A stretch of DNA of 48,727 nt from Arcicella rosea (lineage in GTDB: Bacteria; Bacteroidota; Bacteroidia; Cytophagales; Spirosomataceae). Position 1 is the first letter of the stretch. Every line of letters begins with the position of its first letter. The translations under genes were made by a program, and so were the position numbers. Where the stretch lies: the NCBI RefSeq assembly GCF_014204325.1, contig NZ_JACHKT010000004.1, forward strand, positions 1 through 48,727, in the 5' to 3' direction. The notes under the pieces were generated by a model that had not been told where the DNA came from, searched no databases, and was given only the letters and a program-made list of their open reading frames with translations. This document shows, piece by piece, positions 25,052 through 33,281 of this stretch.

Positions 25052-26284
25052 ATGAACAAACGCAAAATCGTTAATGACCCTGTTTATGGGTTTATCAATA
25101 TACCAACCGAGCTAATTTTTGATTTGATTGAACACCCTTACTATCAGCGTTTGCGGAGAATCAAACAATTGGGCATGGCAGAGTATGTGTATCCTGGCGC
25201 TTTGCATACTCGTTTTCACCATGCTTTAGGGGCAATGTATTTGATGAACGAAGCATTAATGACACTTCGCAGTAAAGGACATGAAATTTCAGATGCTGAA
25301 TTAGAAGCAGCACAAATTGCTATTTTATTGCACGATGTCGGTCATGGTCCTTTTTCTCATGTATTAGAATCTGTCATTTTGGATAAAGTACCACATGAGC
25401 ACATTTCATTTTTATTGATGGAAGAATTGAATCGACAATTGGATGGGGCACTTACTTTGGCAATACAAATGTTCACAGGAAATTATGAACGAAAGTTTTT
25501 TACACAATTAATTTCGAGTCAATTAGATGTTGATAGAATGGACTATTTGAACCGAGATAGTTTTTTTACGGGTGTCCGTGAAGGATTTATTGGTGCCGAC
25601 AGAATTCTGAAAATGTTGGATATTGTCGATAATCAATTAGTCGTAGAACAAAAAGGAATTTATTCAATCGAAAACTTCCTGACTGCTCGCCGACTGATGT
25701 ATTGGCAAGTGTATTTGCACAAAACATCTATTTGTGCCGAAACGATGCTGATACAAATTATCACCAGAGCCAGAGAATTAATCAGAGCAGGCGAAGATGT
25801 TTTTGCAACGCCAGCTTTCATGGTTTTCTTGAAAAATGAAGTAAGTTTAGAAGATTTTACTGCCGATATATCTTACCTAGAAGCCTTCGCTGAAATGGAC
25901 GATTATGACATTTGGGCTTGTGTGAAAATTTGGGCAAAACATCCAGATAAATTACTTTCAAACATTAGTAAAATGTTGTTGGATAGGGATTTATTCAAAA
26001 TTCATATTTCGGACGCTCCTATCGAAGCATCTTTTCTTGAAAAAATTCAAATTGATTTACTCAGTAATCCAAGTGTTCAAGAAAGTGATTTGCCTTACTT
26101 AATCATCCAAGGAAATACTTCTAATGCTGCTTATGTATCTGGCAAACAGAACATTAATATCCTGACAAAAGACAAAAGAGTATTAGATATTGCCGAAGCT
26201 TCTGATTTACCAACAATAAAGGCATTAAGTAACATCGTCAAAAAATATTATATATGTTGGGCAAAGAATGTATATTTGCGGTAA
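25052..26284 (+). CDS. HD-domain phosphohydrolase (dNTPase/SAMHD1-like)
   Basis: The 410-aa protein begins with the family opening DPVYGFINIPTELIFDLIEHPYYQRLRRI. The metal site is complete: His in TRFHHALG, the HD pair in ILLHDVGHGPFSH, and a distal Asp in LDVDRMDYLNRD. Relatives hydrolyse dNTPs to nucleoside and triphosphate, or act on other phosphoester substrates. The exact substrate is not determined by sequence. The gene sits 3 bases before the lpxD reading frame, so it is probably cotranscribed with the lipid A genes. That arrangement recurs in Bacteroidota. Confidence 0.88.
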   Translation: MNKRKIVNDPVYGFINIPTELIFDLIEHPYYQRLRRIKQLGMAEYVYPGALHTRFHHALGAMYLMNEALMTLRSKGHEISDAELEAAQIAILLHDVGHGPFSHVLESVILDKVPHEHISFLLMEELNRQLDGALTLAIQMFTGNYERKFFTQLISSQLDVDRMDYLNRDSFFTGVREGFIGADRILKMLDIVDNQLVVEQKGIYSIENFLTARRLMYWQVYLHKTSICAETMLIQIITRARELIRAGEDVFATPAFMVFLKNEVSLEDFTADISYLEAFAEMDDYDIWACVKIWAKHPDKLLSNISKMLLDRDLFKIHISDAPIEASFLEKIQIDLLSNPSVQESDLPYLIIQGNTSNAAYVSGKQNINILTKDKRVLDIAEASDLPTIKALSNIVKKYYICWAKNVYLR

Positions 26285-26338
26285 AATATGTTAGGCGAAG
26301 CCGTCCAAAAACAAACCCCAACGACCACCACCCCAAGA

Positions 26339-27373
26339 ATGGAATTTACCGTTGAACAAATTGCTCTGATGCTAAATGGAGAAGTAAAAGGCAATAAAAG
26401 CCTTAAAGTTAGCCAATTAGCCAAAATAGAAGATGGAACTGAAGGCAGTATTTCCTTCTTAGCGAATCTTAAATACGAGCATTTTTTATATACTACTCAG
26501 GCAACTGCTGTAATTGTTGATAAAACATTTGAGCCAAAAAAGGAATATTCTCCTACTTTAATCTTAGTTGAAAATGCCTATTCTGCCTTTACTACACTTC
26601 TTCAAGAATACCAAAAATTCATCGCAAATCAGAAAAAAGGAATTGAACAGCCCTCTTTCATCAGTAGTTCGGCTACAGTTGGCGAAGGCGAATATATTGG
26701 TGCTTTTAGCTATATTGCTGATAATTGTAAAATTGGTAAAAACGTAAAAATTTATCCTCACGTAACGGTTTTGGAAGCAAGTATTATTGGTGATAATTGC
26801 ACGCTTTATTCGGGTGTGAAAATTTATCCAAATACTCGTATCGGCAATCATTGTACCATTCATGCCAATGCTGTAATTGGTGCAGATGGTTTTGGTTTTG
26901 CTCCGCAAGCTGATGGTACTTATCAAACAATTCCGCAGTTAGGAAATGTAGTATTAGAAGATTATGTAAGTGTTGGTGCAAATGCTACGATTGACCGTGC
27001 CACAATCGGCTCGACTATTATCAGAGAAGGTGTAAAAATTGATAATTTGGTTCAAATTGCACATAACGTAGAAATCGGTAAAAATACAGTAATTGCGGCA
27101 CAAACAGGTATTGCAGGTTCGACAAAAGTAGGTGAAAATTGTATGATTGGCGGACAAGTTGGTATTAATGGACATATCACTTTACCCAATAAAACGATTG
27201 CACTTGGGCAGACGGGCATTTCTAAAGCACCTAATAAGGAAGGAATGATTTTAAGCGGAACTCCAGCCACAGAAAATATAGACTACTTGAAAACACAGGC
27301 TCTTATTCGTAAACTTCCTGCTACAGAAAAACGATTGAGAGAATTAGAAAATAAGTTAAAAAGCAATGAATAA
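26339..27373 (+). CDS. lpxD: UDP-3-O-(3-hydroxyacyl)glucosamine N-acyltransferase
   Basis: LpxD adds the second acyl chain in lipid A synthesis. The N-terminal uridine-binding domain (MEFTVEQIALMLNGEV, then EGSISFLANLKYE) is followed by a left-handed beta-helix of hexapeptide repeats from about residue 100 (IGKNVKIYPHVTV, IGDNCTLYSGV). The catalytic-region sequence NLVQIAHNVEIG is present. I prefer the ATG at 26339, which matches the family N-terminus and gives 344 aa. An upstream ATG at 26288 adds 17 Thr/Pro-rich residues. The stop overlaps the next gene by 8 bases. Confidence 0.93.
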   Translation: MEFTVEQIALMLNGEVKGNKSLKVSQLAKIEDGTEGSISFLANLKYEHFLYTTQATAVIVDKTFEPKKEYSPTLILVENAYSAFTTLLQEYQKFIANQKKGIEQPSFISSSATVGEGEYIGAFSYIADNCKIGKNVKIYPHVTVLEASIIGDNCTLYSGVKIYPNTRIGNHCTIHANAVIGADGFGFAPQADGTYQTIPQLGNVVLEDYVSVGANATIDRATIGSTIIREGVKIDNLVQIAHNVEIGKNTVIAAQTGIAGSTKVGENCMIGGQVGINGHITLPNKTIALGQTGISKAPNKEGMILSGTPATENIDYLKTQALIRKLPATEKRLRELENKLKSNE

Positions 27374-28760
27374 CAAACAGCATACCATCAAGAAATCGGT
27401 TACGATGTCGGGTGTTGGTTTACACACAGGTGTTGTAGCCAATATGACATTTTTGCCAGCTCCTACCAATCATGGATACAAATTTCAAAGAATTGATTTA
27501 CCGAATCAGCCTATCGCTGATGCGGATGTAGATCACGTTGTTGATGTTTCAAGAGGAACAACCATCGAACACAACGGAGCTAGAATTAATACCGTAGAAC
27601 ACGTATTAGCGGCGATGGTAGGCTGTCAGATTGATAATGTTTTGATACAATTGGATGGGCCAGAACCTCCAATTATGGACGGAAGTTCTATCAAATTTGT
27701 AGAAGCTATTTTGGATGCAGGTTTAGAAGAACAAGAAGCACATCGTAAGTTTTTTGAAATCCCATCTGAAATAAGATATAAAGATGCTGAAAGAGGTGTT
27801 GAATTAGCGGCTTTGCCACTAAATGACTACCGCTTAACAGCTATGGTTGACTATAATTCTAAATTCTTAACAAGTCAACATGCTAATTTAACTGCCATCA
27901 GCCAGTTTAATGAAAGCTTTGCTAAATGCCGTACTTTCTGTTTTGTACATGAATTAGAAGCTTTGTACAAAGCAGATTTAATCAAAGGTGGTGATTTATC
28001 AAATGCTATCGTCATTGCTGACCGTGATTATTCTGAAGAAGAACTTAACCATTTAGCAATGGTTTTGGGTAAACCTCAAGTAAGCGTTTCTAAAGAAAAA
28101 GGGATTCTAAATAATTTAGAATTGTATTACAATAATGAAATGGCTCGCCATAAATTATTGGATATGGTGGGTGATTTAGCTTTAGTCGGTCGTCCTATCA
28201 AAGCACAAATTTTAGCAGCACGCCCAGGTCATGCTGCCAATGTTGAACTAGCCAAGAAAATCAAAAAGTTGATGTTGGAAACTGAGAAAAACAAAGTACC
28301 TCAGTATGACCCAAAACAACCTCCAATCTTTACTTTCGAGAGAATCTATCAATTACTTCCTCATCGTTATCCATTCCAAATGGTTGATAAAATCATTTAT
28401 TTAGATGACCAGAGTGTAGTTGGTATCAAGAACGTAACCATGAATGAAAATTATTTCATGGGGCACTTTCCTAACAATCCTGTGATGCCGGGCGTTATGC
28501 GAGTAGAAGCAATGGCACAAACTGGTGGTATTCTTGTACTTAGCTCTGTTCCAGACCCTGAAAATTACTGGCCATATTTGGTTGGTATCGAAAACTGTCG
28601 CTTTAGAAAAAGCGTTGTTCCGGGTGATACTGTCATTTTTAAATGTGATTTACTTGCCCCTATCAGAAGAGGTATTGCCAAAATGCACGGTGTAGCTTAT
28701 GTGGGCGGACAAGTAGTTTGTGAAGCTGACATGACAGCAAGCTTAGTAAGAAAGAGTTAA
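27366..28760 (+). CDS. lpxC-fabZ: Bifunctional LpxC deacetylase / FabZ dehydratase
   Basis: This 464-aa fusion is characteristic of Bacteroidota. The LpxC half (about 1-310) is the zinc-dependent deacetylase that commits to lipid A. It has the VGLHTG motif, the zinc histidine in NTVEHVLAAM and the second zinc site HKLLDMVGDLAL. The FabZ half (about 320-464) is the 3-hydroxyacyl-ACP dehydratase, with LLPHRYPFQMVDKI and the catalytic segment NPVMPGVMRVEAMAQ. The fusion ties lipid A commitment to fatty-acid supply. The gene overlaps lpxD. A strong hairpin separates it from lpxA. Confidence 0.95.
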   Translation: MNNKQHTIKKSVTMSGVGLHTGVVANMTFLPAPTNHGYKFQRIDLPNQPIADADVDHVVDVSRGTTIEHNGARINTVEHVLAAMVGCQIDNVLIQLDGPEPPIMDGSSIKFVEAILDAGLEEQEAHRKFFEIPSEIRYKDAERGVELAALPLNDYRLTAMVDYNSKFLTSQHANLTAISQFNESFAKCRTFCFVHELEALYKADLIKGGDLSNAIVIADRDYSEEELNHLAMVLGKPQVSVSKEKGILNNLELYYNNEMARHKLLDMVGDLALVGRPIKAQILAARPGHAANVELAKKIKKLMLETEKNKVPQYDPKQPPIFTFERIYQLLPHRYPFQMVDKIIYLDDQSVVGIKNVTMNENYFMGHFPNNPVMPGVMRVEAMAQTGGILVLSSVPDPENYWPYLVGIENCRFRKSVVPGDTVIFKCDLLAPIRRGIAKMHGVAYVGGQVVCEADMTASLVRKS

Positions 28761-28766
28761 TTATCA

Positions 28767-28800
28767 CGAAAAAATGTTGAGATACATCAACATTTTTTCG
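28767..28800 (+). terminator. Perfect 14-bp hairpin between lpxC-fabZ and lpxA
   Basis: CGAAAAAATGTTGA pairs perfectly with TCAACATTTTTTCG around a 6-base loop. The T-run inside the right arm allows intrinsic termination. It lies inside an apparent operon, so it may reduce lpxA expression relative to upstream genes or stabilise the upstream message. Confidence 0.7.
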
Positions 28801-28820
28801 TTGTTATCAATAACAAAAAT

Positions 28821-29597
28821 ATGACACAACCCTTAGCCTACATACATCCCGACGCCAAACTTGCTCAGAATGTGGTCGTTGAACCTTTTACAGTGATTCA
28901 TCAAAATGTGGAAATTGGTGAAGGTAGCTGGATTGGCTCAAACGTAACGATTTTCCCTGGTGCAAGAATTGGTAAAAATTGTCGTATTTTTCCGGGTGCC
29001 GTAATATCTGCTATTCCACAAGATTTAAAATTTCAAGGCGAAGAAACCCTTGCCATCATAGGTGATAACACTACAATTCGTGAATGTGTAACCCTCAACA
29101 GAGGTACTGTTGATAAGTATAAAACCCAAATTGGTAAAAATTGCTTAATTATGGCTTATTGCCATATTGCTCATGATTGTATCATCGGCGACAATGTAAT
29201 AATTGCCAACAACGTACAAATGGCTGGACACGTAGAAGTGGGAGATTTCGCTCGTTTTGGCGGTACTGCTGCTGTTCATCAGTTTGTAAAAATTGGAAAA
29301 CATGTAATGATTTCGGGTGGAGCTTTAGTTAGAAAAGATATTCCTCCTTATACAAAATCTGCTCGTGAGCCGCTTGGTTATGTAGGTGTTAACTCGGTTG
29401 GGTTAAGAAGAAGTGGTTTTTCTGAAGAACAAATCTCGCAAATTCAAGAAGCATACAGGTATATTTATTTAAAAAACTTAAATACTTCTGATGCTTTAAC
29501 GCAAATTGAAATCAATCTTCCTGCTTCTTCTGAACGTGATGAAATTGTCAACTTCATCCGTAATTCTGAAAGAGGTATCATGAAAGGACTTTCTTAA
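28821..29597 (+). CDS. lpxA: Acyl-ACP--UDP-N-acetylglucosamine O-acyltransferase
   Basis: LpxA carries out the first acylation of UDP-GlcNAc in lipid A synthesis, in the cytoplasm. The 258-aa protein shows hexapeptide repeats (IHPDAKLAQNVVVEPF, IGEGSWIGSNVTIFPG) and the catalytic His region MAYCHIAHDCIIGD. The motif GGTAAVHQFVKIGKHVMISGG is also present, with a helical C-terminal part. Length is normal. The gene completes the lpxD, lpxC-fabZ, lpxA order. Confidence 0.95.
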   Translation: MTQPLAYIHPDAKLAQNVVVEPFTVIHQNVEIGEGSWIGSNVTIFPGARIGKNCRIFPGAVISAIPQDLKFQGEETLAIIGDNTTIRECVTLNRGTVDKYKTQIGKNCLIMAYCHIAHDCIIGDNVIIANNVQMAGHVEVGDFARFGGTAAVHQFVKIGKHVMISGGALVRKDIPPYTKSAREPLGYVGVNSVGLRRSGFSEEQISQIQEAYRYIYLKNLNTSDALTQIEINLPASSERDEIVNFIRNSERGIMKGLS

Positions 29598-29606
29598 TAT
29601 TCTTCA

Positions 29607-29649
29607 AAAGGTTGATACTGAATATTTTAAATATTCAGTATCAACCTTT
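29607..29649 (+). terminator. Terminator after lpxA
   Basis: An 18-bp perfect stem runs from AAAGGTTGATACTGAATA to its complement around a short AT loop, starting 10 bases after the lpxA stop. It is A/T-flanked on both sides. Confidence 0.85.
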
Positions 29650-29672
29650 AAAATTTAATCAGCACAGGTAAA

Positions 29673-30293
29673 TTGCACATCATCACTCAAAATCTTGGTA
29701 AAAAATTCAGAAATGAATGGATTTTCAGAAATGTAAATCTGACCTTTCATGCTGGAAATTCCTATACTTTTACGGGTGCGAATGGTAGTGGAAAATCTAC
29801 CTTACTTCAAGTACTTTCGGGCTTTATGCCTCATAGCGAAGGAACGATTAGTTTTCAAGATGACGATAAAACCCTTGAAGTCGATAGTTTCTATCAACAC
29901 ATTAGCATCACTGCTCCTTACTTAGAACTTATCGAAGACTTCACTTTAAGCGAGCTTCTAGCCTTTCATATCAAGTTTAAACCATTAAGAGACGGACTTA
30001 CTATCAGTCAATTCATTGACTTTATAGAATTACCGCAGGCTAAAAACAAAGAGATAAAGTATTTCTCGTCTGGAATGAAGCAAAGAGTAAAATTAGGACT
30101 CTCTTTCTTGTCTGATTGCGAGATTCTGATGCTTGACGAACCAACTTCTAATCTTGATAACAACGCTTGCAGCTGGTACTTAAAAAATGTACAAGAATAC
30201 GCCAAACAACGCTTGTTATTCATTTGCTCTAATCAACCTGCTGAATATGAATTTTGTGATAACATTTACAATATTCATGATTTTAAGCAATAA
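29673..30293 (+). CDS. ABC transporter ATP-binding protein
   Basis: The 206-aa nucleotide-binding protein has Walker A GANGSGKST (near residue 37), a variant signature FSSGMKQRVKLGL and Walker B CEILMLDEPTSNLD. The start appears to be a TTG at 29673. No permease gene lies beside it, so its transport partner is unknown. The size and sequence suit small export-type ATPases. Its stop codon is one base from the stop of the convergent Fic gene, so the two transcripts may overlap. Confidence 0.85.
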   Translation: MHIITQNLGKKFRNEWIFRNVNLTFHAGNSYTFTGANGSGKSTLLQVLSGFMPHSEGTISFQDDDKTLEVDSFYQHISITAPYLELIEDFTLSELLAFHIKFKPLRDGLTISQFIDFIELPQAKNKEIKYFSSGMKQRVKLGLSFLSDCEILMLDEPTSNLDNNACSWYLKNVQEYAKQRLLFICSNQPAEYEFCDNIYNIHDFKQ

Positions 30294-30294
30294 T

Positions 30295-31188
30295 CTACTC
30301 GAATGCTATTTCAAAATACTGAAGAATAGCTTTGTAATTATCCTGAGCGGTAAAACAAGTATCTAACAAATATTCTTTTATATGATTCCATTCTTGCAAA
30401 CCTCTGTAATAGAAAAACTTTAGGTCTTCATCTATAATAAACGGTACAATATTATTGGCAAGACATTCTTTAAACATAATCAATCGACCAACACGTCCAT
30501 TGCCATCTTGAAAGGGATGAATAACTTCAAACTGATAATGAAAGTCAATAATATCTTTTAAAGTTTTCTTTTCGATGTTGTGATAAGCAGCAAGTAGTTC
30601 TTTCATTTTTGTAGCAACCTCTTTAGGTGGACAAGTTTCATTACCCCCAACTTCGTTTGGTAATTTTTTGTATTCCCCAACGTTAAACCAATCTTTTCTA
30701 CTATCAGAAGTCCCTGATTTTAAAAGAAAATGTAACTCTTTAATGAAAGATTCAGCTAGTTTGACTTTTGCTTTGTCAATGATTAAATCAATACAGCGAA
30801 AGTGGTTGGTGGTTTCTATGATGTCATCAACATTTATACTTTCTTGAGATGCTCCAATAGTATTGGTTTCAAAAATATATCTAGTTTGGTCGTGTGTCAG
30901 CCTACTTCCTTCAATACGATTTGAATTATAGGTCAAGTCAATCTGTGTACGATGGTAAATACCCCCATTGAGCTTCATATCCTTTTGCTCTTTGAGATGA
31001 TTGAGTAAGGGATTATCACTAAATTTCTTCCTATTCCCCTTTTCGGGGATAGTAGCATCATTTAGAATATTCCAAGTTTTACCTGTTAAGAAAGCTCCTT
31101 GAATTCTTCCTGTAGCACAGTAATTTCGAACAGTCCTTTCTGGAATATTCCATTTTTTTGCAAATTCACTTACTGAAATATAATTCAT
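30295..31188 (-). CDS. Fic family protein with N-terminal helix-turn-helix
   Basis: The 297-aa protein has three parts. Residues 1-50 form a MerR/excisionase-like helix-turn-helix (SVSEFAKKWNIPERTVRNYC). An inhibitory-helix motif SNRIEG (89-94) fits the (S/T)xxxE(G/N) rule, suggesting self-inhibition. The Fic core HPFQDGNGRVGR (224-235) is complete, so AMP transfer to a protein target is expected. The target is unknown. The gene's own promoter contains a palindrome family that the helix-turn-helix could bind, implying autoregulation. It could be a toxin-like or housekeeping class II Fic enzyme. Confidence 0.88.
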   Translation of the reverse strand: MNYISVSEFAKKWNIPERTVRNYCATGRIQGAFLTGKTWNILNDATIPEKGNRKKFSDNPLLNHLKEQKDMKLNGGIYHRTQIDLTYNSNRIEGSRLTHDQTRYIFETNTIGASQESINVDDIIETTNHFRCIDLIIDKAKVKLAESFIKELHFLLKSGTSDSRKDWFNVGEYKKLPNEVGGNETCPPKEVATKMKELLAAYHNIEKKTLKDIIDFHYQFEVIHPFQDGNGRVGRLIMFKECLANNIVPFIIDEDLKFFYYRGLQEWNHIKEYLLDTCFTAQDNYKAILQYFEIAFE

Positions 31189-31204
31189 AATTGCTCTTAT
31201 TATA

Positions 31205-31265
31205 TGCCGTTATCGGCAAATATACCGCAAAAAACATACTTTATTAGATTTATCTTGCCGATAAC
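31205..31265 (-). promoter_or_regulatory. Candidate operator of the fic gene
   Basis: A near-palindrome TGCCGttatCGGCA (31205-31218) and a 10-base inverted copy TGCCGATAAC (209-218 on the minus strand, 256-265 on the plus strand) flank the start region of the fic promoter. The repeats are just upstream of the gene encoding a DNA-binding Fic protein. Confidence 0.55.
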
Positions 31266-31321
31266 AGTAACAATATTGCCATATTAAAACTTTTTCACAA
31301 AGTGTACCTCAACAAAAAACG

Positions 31322-31352
31322 AAACCCTTAACATTTTAAATGCTAAGGGTTT
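31322..31352 (-). terminator. Terminator of tRNA-Arg
   Basis: AACCCTTA pairs with TAAGGGTT. An inner CATTT/AAATG pairing comes after one mismatch, and T-rich sequence follows on the minus strand. It lies 15 bases after the tRNA 3' end. Confidence 0.8.
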
Positions 31353-31366
31353 ATTCTGATTATTTG

Positions 31367-31438
31367 TGGCCCCGGAAGGAATCGAACCTTCATCTTAGGT
31401 ACCGGAAACCTACATTCTATCCATTGAACTACGGAGCC
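31367..31438 (-). tRNA. tRNA-Arg (anticodon CCG)
   Basis: This is a 72-base cloverleaf. The acceptor stem is GGCTCCG with CGGGGCC, including a T-G pair. The anticodon loop TTCCGGT closes on TAGGT/ACCTA, and the T loop is TTCGATT. The discriminator is A and CCA is not encoded. The anticodon CCG decodes CGG. Confidence 0.92.
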
Positions 31439-31461
31439 GAGAGCCTTGAATTGGATAGTCG

Positions 31462-31469
31462 CAAAATTA
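31462..31469 (-). promoter_or_regulatory. Predicted -7 box of tRNA-Arg promoter
   Basis: TAATTTTG on the minus strand, 23 bases before the tRNA, equals the TAnnTTTG consensus and the box of tRNA-Met. It overlaps the last bases of the pseudouridine synthase gene. A -33 TTTG at ideal spacing is not obvious. Confidence 0.45.
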
Positions 31470-32186
31470 CGAAAACTTCTCTAACTGCTTTACCAAAACC
31501 TCAAAATCTTTCGGATAAGGAGCTTCTACCTTTATAATCTCATCATTCAATAATCTGAAGGTCAAAGAACGAGAGTGCAAGGCTACTCTTTTCATCAAAG
31601 GGAGTTCGTCTGTATCTTTTTTCAGATTAAATTTTCTTTTTAAATCAGATAAGTAAATAAACTCTCCGCCATACGTTGGGTCACAAACAATTGGTGCTTT
31701 CAAACATACCAAATGAATCCTGATTTGGTGCATTCTACCCGTTACAGGCATACATTCTACCAAAGTATGGTTACGATATACTTTAATCGTATTGAAGATT
31801 GTTTCAGCCTCTTTTCCCTTCTGACGGTCAATCATTACTTGTGTTCCATCTCTTTTCTGAGCGATGGGCAAATAGACTGAAATCATCTCAAAATCATTGG
31901 CCCCATTCACGACAGCATGATAGCGTTTTTCTACCTGACGGTGTTCAAACTGCATGGCTAAATGACGGTACGCCGCAGGATTTTTGGCAATTGCCAAAGC
32001 ACCCGAAGTTTCTTTATCCAAACGGTGAGCCAACTGGGCATCGTCTGAGTACTCTTTTGCCAGTCGCAAAATACTCTGCGAATTATCAGCCTGACGTTCG
32101 TCTAATGAAGCAATGTATGGAGGTTTGTTGATAACAATATAATCGTCGTTCTCAAATATAATTAAGTCCTTGAAATTCAGTCGCAT
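31467..32186 (-). CDS. RluA-family pseudouridine synthase
   Basis: The enzyme isomerises uridine to pseudouridine in rRNA or tRNA. The catalytic motif AHRLDKETSG (Asp57 in HRLD) is present, preceded by VINKPPYIAS and followed by VTGRMHQIRIHL. There is no N-terminal S4 domain, and length is about 239 aa from the ATG at 32186. An alternative start at 32222 adds 12 residues of non-family sequence. Substrate site cannot be assigned. The gene is followed by tRNA-Arg on the same strand. Confidence 0.9.
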   Translation of the reverse strand: MRLNFKDLIIFENDDYIVINKPPYIASLDERQADNSQSILRLAKEYSDDAQLAHRLDKETSGALAIAKNPAAYRHLAMQFEHRQVEKRYHAVVNGANDFEMISVYLPIAQKRDGTQVMIDRQKGKEAETIFNTIKVYRNHTLVECMPVTGRMHQIRIHLVCLKAPIVCDPTYGGEFIYLSDLKRKFNLKKDTDELPLMKRVALHSRSLTFRLLNDEIIKVEAPYPKDFEVLVKQLEKFS

Positions 32187-32239
32187 GGTAATCTTTTTGT
32201 CTTTAAGCCTGCAATTTACCAAAATAGTTTCACATTAGC

Positions 32240-33124
32240 TTATTCATTTTGTTGCTCGATTACCTTGATGAGTTGAAGCAAAGTAGCTTGGCGAGCCTCA
32301 TCTGCTTCTGGATACGCCATTTCTAAAGCCTTGATATGGTGTAAAATAATACTGCTGACAATCAATCGCATATTCTTTTTATCATCTGCTGGCACAACAT
32401 ACCAAGGAGCATGTTTGGCGGCAGTTTGGTTCACCATCTCCTCATAAACCTCTTGATAATCATTCCAAAATTCACGTTCTTTTACATCGCCTTCTTCAAA
32501 TTTCCAGTTTTTAGTTGGGTCTTTAATACGTTCAATCAGGCGTTCAGCTTGTACTTTTTTTGATACATTCAGAAAGAATTTTAGCACAACAGTTCCGTTT
32601 CTATTCAAATATTTTTCATAATTACGAATATCCTCATAGCGATGCTCCCATACTTTATCCAAATCTTTGGTAAGCTCTAAAGGAAGTCTTTCACTTTTTA
32701 ATAAAATATCAGGATGTACTTTTACCACCAATAACTCTTCGTAGTACGAACGATTATGAAAAACCATTTTTCCTCTTTCTGGCATTTTCACCATATTTCG
32801 CCACATAAAATCATGGTTTAATTCTTCCTGAGTTGGTCTTTTAAAACTATGTACTGAAATTCCAGCAGGATTAATGCCAGAAAGTACAGCTTTGATAGTT
32901 CCATCTTTCCCCGCCGCATCCGAAGCCTGAAAAATCATCAACATCGCATAACGGTCATCAGCATACATCAAACTTTGGCGTTTATCAATTACCTCTTTTA
33001 TCTCCGCCATCATCAACTCATACTCCTCCGCAGATTCATAAAAATCTTTAACTTTAGTGACTGAGTTTTTGATTTTAAACTTCTTTTCACCGTTGTACTC
33101 AAAGTCTTTGATGTCTATTTTCAT
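32240..33124 (-). CDS. Polyphosphate kinase 2 (PPK2) family phosphotransferase
   Basis: PPK2 enzymes move phosphate between polyphosphate and nucleotides. The protein has the P-loop QASDAAGKDGTIKAVL, the following GINPAGISVHSFKRPTQEE, the FHNRSYYEELLVVKVHP segment and the lid KNWKFEEGDVKEREFW. The ATG at 33124 gives 294 aa, the usual PPK2 size, while the frame is open 49 codons further through a palindromic repeat. Preference for AMP, ADP or GDP is not clear from sequence. Confidence 0.9.
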   Translation of the reverse strand: MKIDIKDFEYNGEKKFKIKNSVTKVKDFYESAEEYELMMAEIKEVIDKRQSLMYADDRYAMLMIFQASDAAGKDGTIKAVLSGINPAGISVHSFKRPTQEELNHDFMWRNMVKMPERGKMVFHNRSYYEELLVVKVHPDILLKSERLPLELTKDLDKVWEHRYEDIRNYEKYLNRNGTVVLKFFLNVSKKVQAERLIERIKDPTKNWKFEEGDVKEREFWNDYQEVYEEMVNQTAAKHAPWYVVPADDKKNMRLIVSSIILHHIKALEMAYPEADEARQATLLQLIKVIEQQNE

Positions 33125-33169
33125 GATTTGATTGCTTTTGGGGAGAGAGATAATATTTTTGCTTTCGCC

Positions 33170-33246
33170 GTGGGCTGTGTCTTCACAGCCCACAATAATT
33201 GTTTTGCTAATTATAGAACTATGGGCTGCGAGGACACAATCCATAG
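33170..33246. repeat. Second REP-like family: double hairpin between ppk2 and uvrA
   Basis: A perfect 10-bp hairpin (GTGGGCTGTG / CACAGCCCAC, 33170-33193) is followed by a weaker one (CTATGG / CCATAG, 33219-33246). The second repeats GGGCTG...GACACA words of the first. The sequence differs from the REP family of 10323-16585. It looks like a separate dispersed palindrome family. Confidence 0.6.
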
Positions 33247-33281
33247 CGAACACTCCAAATTCAAAACTCAAAACTCCACAC

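Noticed and set aside
33125-33271. 49-codon N-terminal extension of PPK2
   Set aside because: It reads through the second palindrome family and has no family similarity. The ATG at 33124 gives normal length.
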